DNA from: DATAVB01 sp040414495
Lineage (GTDB): Bacteria > Actinomycetota > Actinomycetes > Mycobacteriales > QHCD01
DNA: 34,803 nucleotides
Assembly (NCBI GenBank): GCA_040414495.1
Contig: JBEDUI010000265.1
Span: 1-34,803, forward strand
Direction: 5' to 3'
Below, piece by piece: positions 32,990 to 34,803 of the stretch. The notes below the pieces were generated by a model. That model ran no database searches and had not been told where the DNA came from. It saw only the letters and a program-made list of their open reading frames with translations. The first letter of the stretch is position 1. The number at the start of each line of letters is the position of its first letter. Made by a program: the position numbers and the translations under genes.

Positions 32990-33033
32990 GCCGGCAGCGT
33001 ACGGCTAGGGCCCATCAGTAACTCAATCGACTG

Positions 33034-33048
33034 TTGACAGCGAGCTGT
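33034..33048. promoter_or_regulatory. Dyad in the divergent methyltransferase promoter region
   Basis: TTGACA at 33034-33039 overlaps the palindrome ACAGC GA GCTGT (33037-33048). A -10 at proper spacing is not evident, so this is only a candidate control site shared by the two divergent methyltransferase genes. Confidence 0.3.
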
Positions 33049-33062
33049 GGTGTAGTTGGAGC

Positions 33063-33929
33063 GTGCCGAGCGAACTGGATCCGACGATTCTCGCGTTCTA
33101 CCAGGATCGTTATGACGAGCACGGGCGGTTGATCCGTTCGCGCCACGGCCAGCTGGAATTCCTCCGTACGCAGGAATTGCTGCGGCGGTTATTGCCGGCG
33201 GCCCCAGCGGCAGTACTCGATGTCGGTGGCGGTACAGGTGTACACGCCGCCTGGCTCGCGGCCGACGGTTATGCCGTGCATCTGATCGATCCGGTCCCCG
33301 ATCACGTCGCGCAGGCTACCCGCCGTGGCGGTTTTTCCGTCTCACAGGGCGATGCCCGCAATCTGTCCATTGAGGACAGTTCCGTGGACGCCGTACTATT
33401 GCTCGGTCCGTTGTATCACCTGATCGAGCAGGCCGACCGTGACCGCGCTCTGGCCGAGGCGGTCCGGGTCGTGCGGCCTGGCGGAATCGTCTGTACGGCA
33501 GCGATCGGCCGGTACGCGGCGCTGTTGGAATTGGCCGGGCTCGGCCGGATCGACGTTGCGGCGTTGCCAGAACTGCGCGGATTGATCAAGCATGGAATCA
33601 ATCGCGACGACCCGGAAGGCTTCACCACCGCCTATTTCCACCGCCCCGAACAGTTGGCCGAGGAAATGACCAAGGCTGGTCTGGCCGACGTCATCGTGCT
33701 CGGCATCGAAGGGCCGAGCGCGCCAGCGTTGGACAATGCAAGCGATGAAAAGGCGGCTGCCGTACTCGCCTCGGCCATCGAATGTGCCCGGGTGTTGGAA
33801 GCCGACCCGGCGATCATCGCTACCAGCCCGCACCTGCTCGGGGTCGGCCGTGCTCCTTACGGGCATTGCTTAAATTCTCGGCCTGCTGCTGCGCCCAGCC
33901 GGCTGACGCGCTTCCATCCCGGCACCTGA
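33063..33929 (+). CDS. Class I SAM-dependent methyltransferase (Methyltransf_11 type)
   Basis: A 288-residue methyltransferase starting at GTG 33063. Motif I VLDVGGGTGVHAAWLA, then VHLIDPVPDHV with the ribose-binding Asp, SQGDARNLSIEDSSVDAVL, LLGPLYHL, and VRPGGIVCTA (post-motif). The natural end of such proteins is near HLLGVGR; here the frame continues about 24 residues into a GC-rich repeat tract (from 33901) before TGA at 33927, suggesting the original stop was lost to the inserted or expanded repeat. Not closely similar to its divergent neighbour beyond the fold. Confidence 0.88.
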   Translation: MPSELDPTILAFYQDRYDEHGRLIRSRHGQLEFLRTQELLRRLLPAAPAAVLDVGGGTGVHAAWLAADGYAVHLIDPVPDHVAQATRRGGFSVSQGDARNLSIEDSSVDAVLLLGPLYHLIEQADRDRALAEAVRVVRPGGIVCTAAIGRYAALLELAGLGRIDVAALPELRGLIKHGINRDDPEGFTTAYFHRPEQLAEEMTKAGLADVIVLGIEGPSAPALDNASDEKAAAVLASAIECARVLEADPAIIATSPHLLGVGRAPYGHCLNSRPAAAPSRLTRFHPGT

Positions 33930-34020
33930 CGCGCGCCCGCCTCGCCACCTCGCCACCCTGCACCCCGCCATTCCGGCACCTCCGACGGCTGGCGCGCTCC
34001 CAACCAACGGCTAACGCGCT
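33901..34020 (+). repeat. Imperfect short repeats, GGCTRRCGCGCT type
   Basis: Four related words: GGCTGACGCGCT (33901-33912), CCTGACGCGCGC (33925-33936), GGCTGGCGCGCT (33987-33998), GGCTAACGCGCT (34009-34020). CCGGCACCT also occurs twice between them. The tract is C-rich on this strand and covers the last codons of the methyltransferase gene. Confidence 0.5.
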
Positions 34021-34073
34021 CCGCCGGTACCCCCGGTTACCCGCCCGTGCCATCCCGCCAGTCCTGCACCTCG

Positions 34074-34163
34074 CCATCCCGACGGCCGTTATTGTCGCGG
34101 GATTCCCGGGATCGCCTATGTGGCTCGGATTGTGAGATTTTGCTGACCAGCAGCAATTCTTTC
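34074..34163 (+). repeat. Direct repeat, copy A
   Basis: About 90 bp, from CCATCCCGACGG to CAATTCTTT, with roughly 75% identity by eye to 34226-34320, including TTGTCGCGGGA, CTATGTGGC, CGGATTGTGA, TGACCA and AATTCTTT. Confidence 0.55.
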
Positions 34164-34180
34164 TGGGTGGCTCCTCGACC

Positions 34181-34217
34181 TGCCGGGACTGCCGGAATCG
34201 GCTTATGTCGTGCTCCC
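34181..34217 (+). repeat. Partial repeat between copies A and B
   Basis: CCGGGACTGCCGGAATCGGC then TTATGTCG matches the central segment of copies A (34096-34134) and B (34254-34292). It lacks the conserved right-hand part ending AATTCTTT. Confidence 0.4.
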
Positions 34218-34225
34218 ACCTCCGG

Positions 34226-34320
34226 CCACCCCGACGGACGCCGTGGTCGTTGTCGCGGGACTGCGTGGATCGCTTATGTGGCGCGGATTGTGACGTGTGG
34301 TGACCAAAAGTAATTCTTTT
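34226..34320 (+). repeat. Direct repeat, copy B
   Basis: Second full copy, from CCACCCCGACGG to TAATTCTTTT, ending 54 bp before the ATG of the 13E12 gene. Dispersed repeats are a known companion of 13E12 genes in actinobacteria, so this may be part of the same repeat unit. Confidence 0.55.
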
Positions 34321-34374
34321 GAGCGGGTCGTTCTGGGCCTGGTTTTGTCGGTGGGTTGTCTTAGAGTTTTGGGT

Positions 34375-34803
34375 ATGAGCAGCACGACGATGGTGGGCCG
34401 GCATCCGGTGGCGGATGGTCTGGCGTCGATGCATGCTGCCGCCGATCGGTTTGCTGTTGGCGAGCGTTGGCGGCTCTCGGGGCCGGAGTTGGCTGATGCG
34501 CTGGAAGCCTATGAGACAGAGATGCGGCGTCTGGAGTTCGGCCGGTTGCAGTTACTGGCCGACTTTCACGCCCAAGACATAGCCGGGCAAGAAACCGGAC
34601 TATCCACCGAAGCATTCTTACAGGCCCGGTTACGACTATCGCCGGCCGAGGCGAAAGCACGAGTGTGCTCGGCCCACGAATTAGTTGCGACGGTCAGCAT
34701 TTCCGGTGAACTCATCGAACCAGAACTACCGGCCACCGCGGCCGCCGCCTCCGAAGGAGCGTTATCGGCCGAGCATGTGCGGACGATCAGTAAGGCGATA
34801 AAA
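34375..34803 (+). CDS. 13E12 repeat family protein, DUF222 (3' end outside window)
   Basis: The first 143 codons of a larger gene, open to the window edge. After MSSTTMVGRHPV the sequence has LEAYETEMRRLEFGRLQLLA, the helical opening of DUF222, then LSPAEAKARVCSAHEL and EGALSAEHVRTISKAI, which are diagnostic of the 13E12 family. Full-length members are about 400-500 residues and usually end with an HNH endonuclease domain, not visible here. They occur in many copies per genome and are suspected of being mobile or phage-related. The ATG follows a TAGAGT by 7 bp and has no Shine-Dalgarno, so the mRNA may be leaderless. Confidence 0.88.
   Translation, partial: MSSTTMVGRHPVADGLASMHAAADRFAVGERWRLSGPELADALEAYETEMRRLEFGRLQLLADFHAQDIAGQETGLSTEAFLQARLRLSPAEAKARVCSAHELVATVSISGELIEPELPATAAAASEGALSAEHVRTISKAIK

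Larger units (their letters stand above)
33930..34374. other. Repeat-rich intergenic region before the 13E12 gene
   Basis: 445 bp without a credible gene. The left part is a C-rich repeat tract; the right part holds three copies of a CGGGAYTSC...ATCGSYTATGTSG element (see separate entries). Short minus-strand frames here have repeat-like composition and are not considered genes. TAGAGT at 34362-34367, 7 bp before ATG 34375, could be the -10 of a leaderless 13E12 transcript. Confidence 0.5.

Noticed and set aside
1..34803. tRNA, rRNA, CRISPR arrays, transposases, phage genes, origin of replication
   Set aside because: Looked for and not seen: no convincing T-loop/acceptor arrangements, no regularly spaced repeats, and no recombinase or replication motifs.

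Overview
The window looks like a chromosomal segment of a high-GC Actinomycetota. Supporting signs are the GC-rich coding sequence with many GTG and TTG starts, Tat-type (twin-arginine) secretion signals, a DUF664/DinB protein, a WYL-domain regulator, a YCII-type protein, and the start of a 13E12 (DUF222) repeat-family gene at the right edge. Genus cannot be fixed from sequence alone. No tRNA, rRNA, CRISPR array, transposase or phage gene was seen.

Layout. (1) 1-4885: the tail of a GNAT acetyltransferase, a GntR/UTRA regulator, and a divergent pair of exported putative glycan-active enzymes: a clan GH-D (GH27-like) protein on the minus strand and a Tat-exported DUF4855 protein on the plus strand. 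A 16-bp word, TTTCGTCCGTACCAAT, occurs exactly upstream of the regulator and upstream of the GH gene. Its core recurs upstream of the DUF4855 gene, suggesting a small GntR regulon. (2) 4970-10421: stress and metabolism genes: a DinB/WYL divergent pair, an APH-fold kinase, a GNAT, an Xre-like protein apparently lacking its recognition helix and ending in a Cys-rich tail, and an SDR/TetR divergent pair with two matching inverted operator-like sites. (3) 10602-15044: two ABC half-exporters whose genes overlap, followed after 2 bp by an APH-fold kinase. (4) 15116-18595: a YCII protein, an M20 amidohydrolase, a kinase gene frameshifted inside its catalytic loop, and an intact kinase.

(5) 19102-27406: the main system of interest. 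It is an Opp/Dpp-type ABC importer operon (lipoprotein binding protein, two permeases, two ATPases) with a small lipoprotein gene coupled to its end. It is followed by a secreted GxGYxYP-family putative glycosidase with a carbohydrate-binding-like C-terminus. The binding-protein gene and the glycosidase gene both carry a LacI-type palindrome (core TGACAACGTTG) upstream, so they probably form one regulon for binding, cleaving and importing an oligosaccharide. The LacI regulator is not in the window. A 12-bp perfect hairpin at 27421-27450 closes the locus.

(6) 27516-34803: two more APH-fold kinases, two RimJ/RimL-type acetyltransferases, a serine beta-lactamase-like hydrolase paired with a SAM methyltransferase, a divergent second methyltransferase, and a repeat-rich intergenic region leading into the 13E12 gene. 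Six APH-fold kinase genes (one broken) in about 22 kb is unusually dense.

All functions are inferred from motifs read by eye. No database search was possible.
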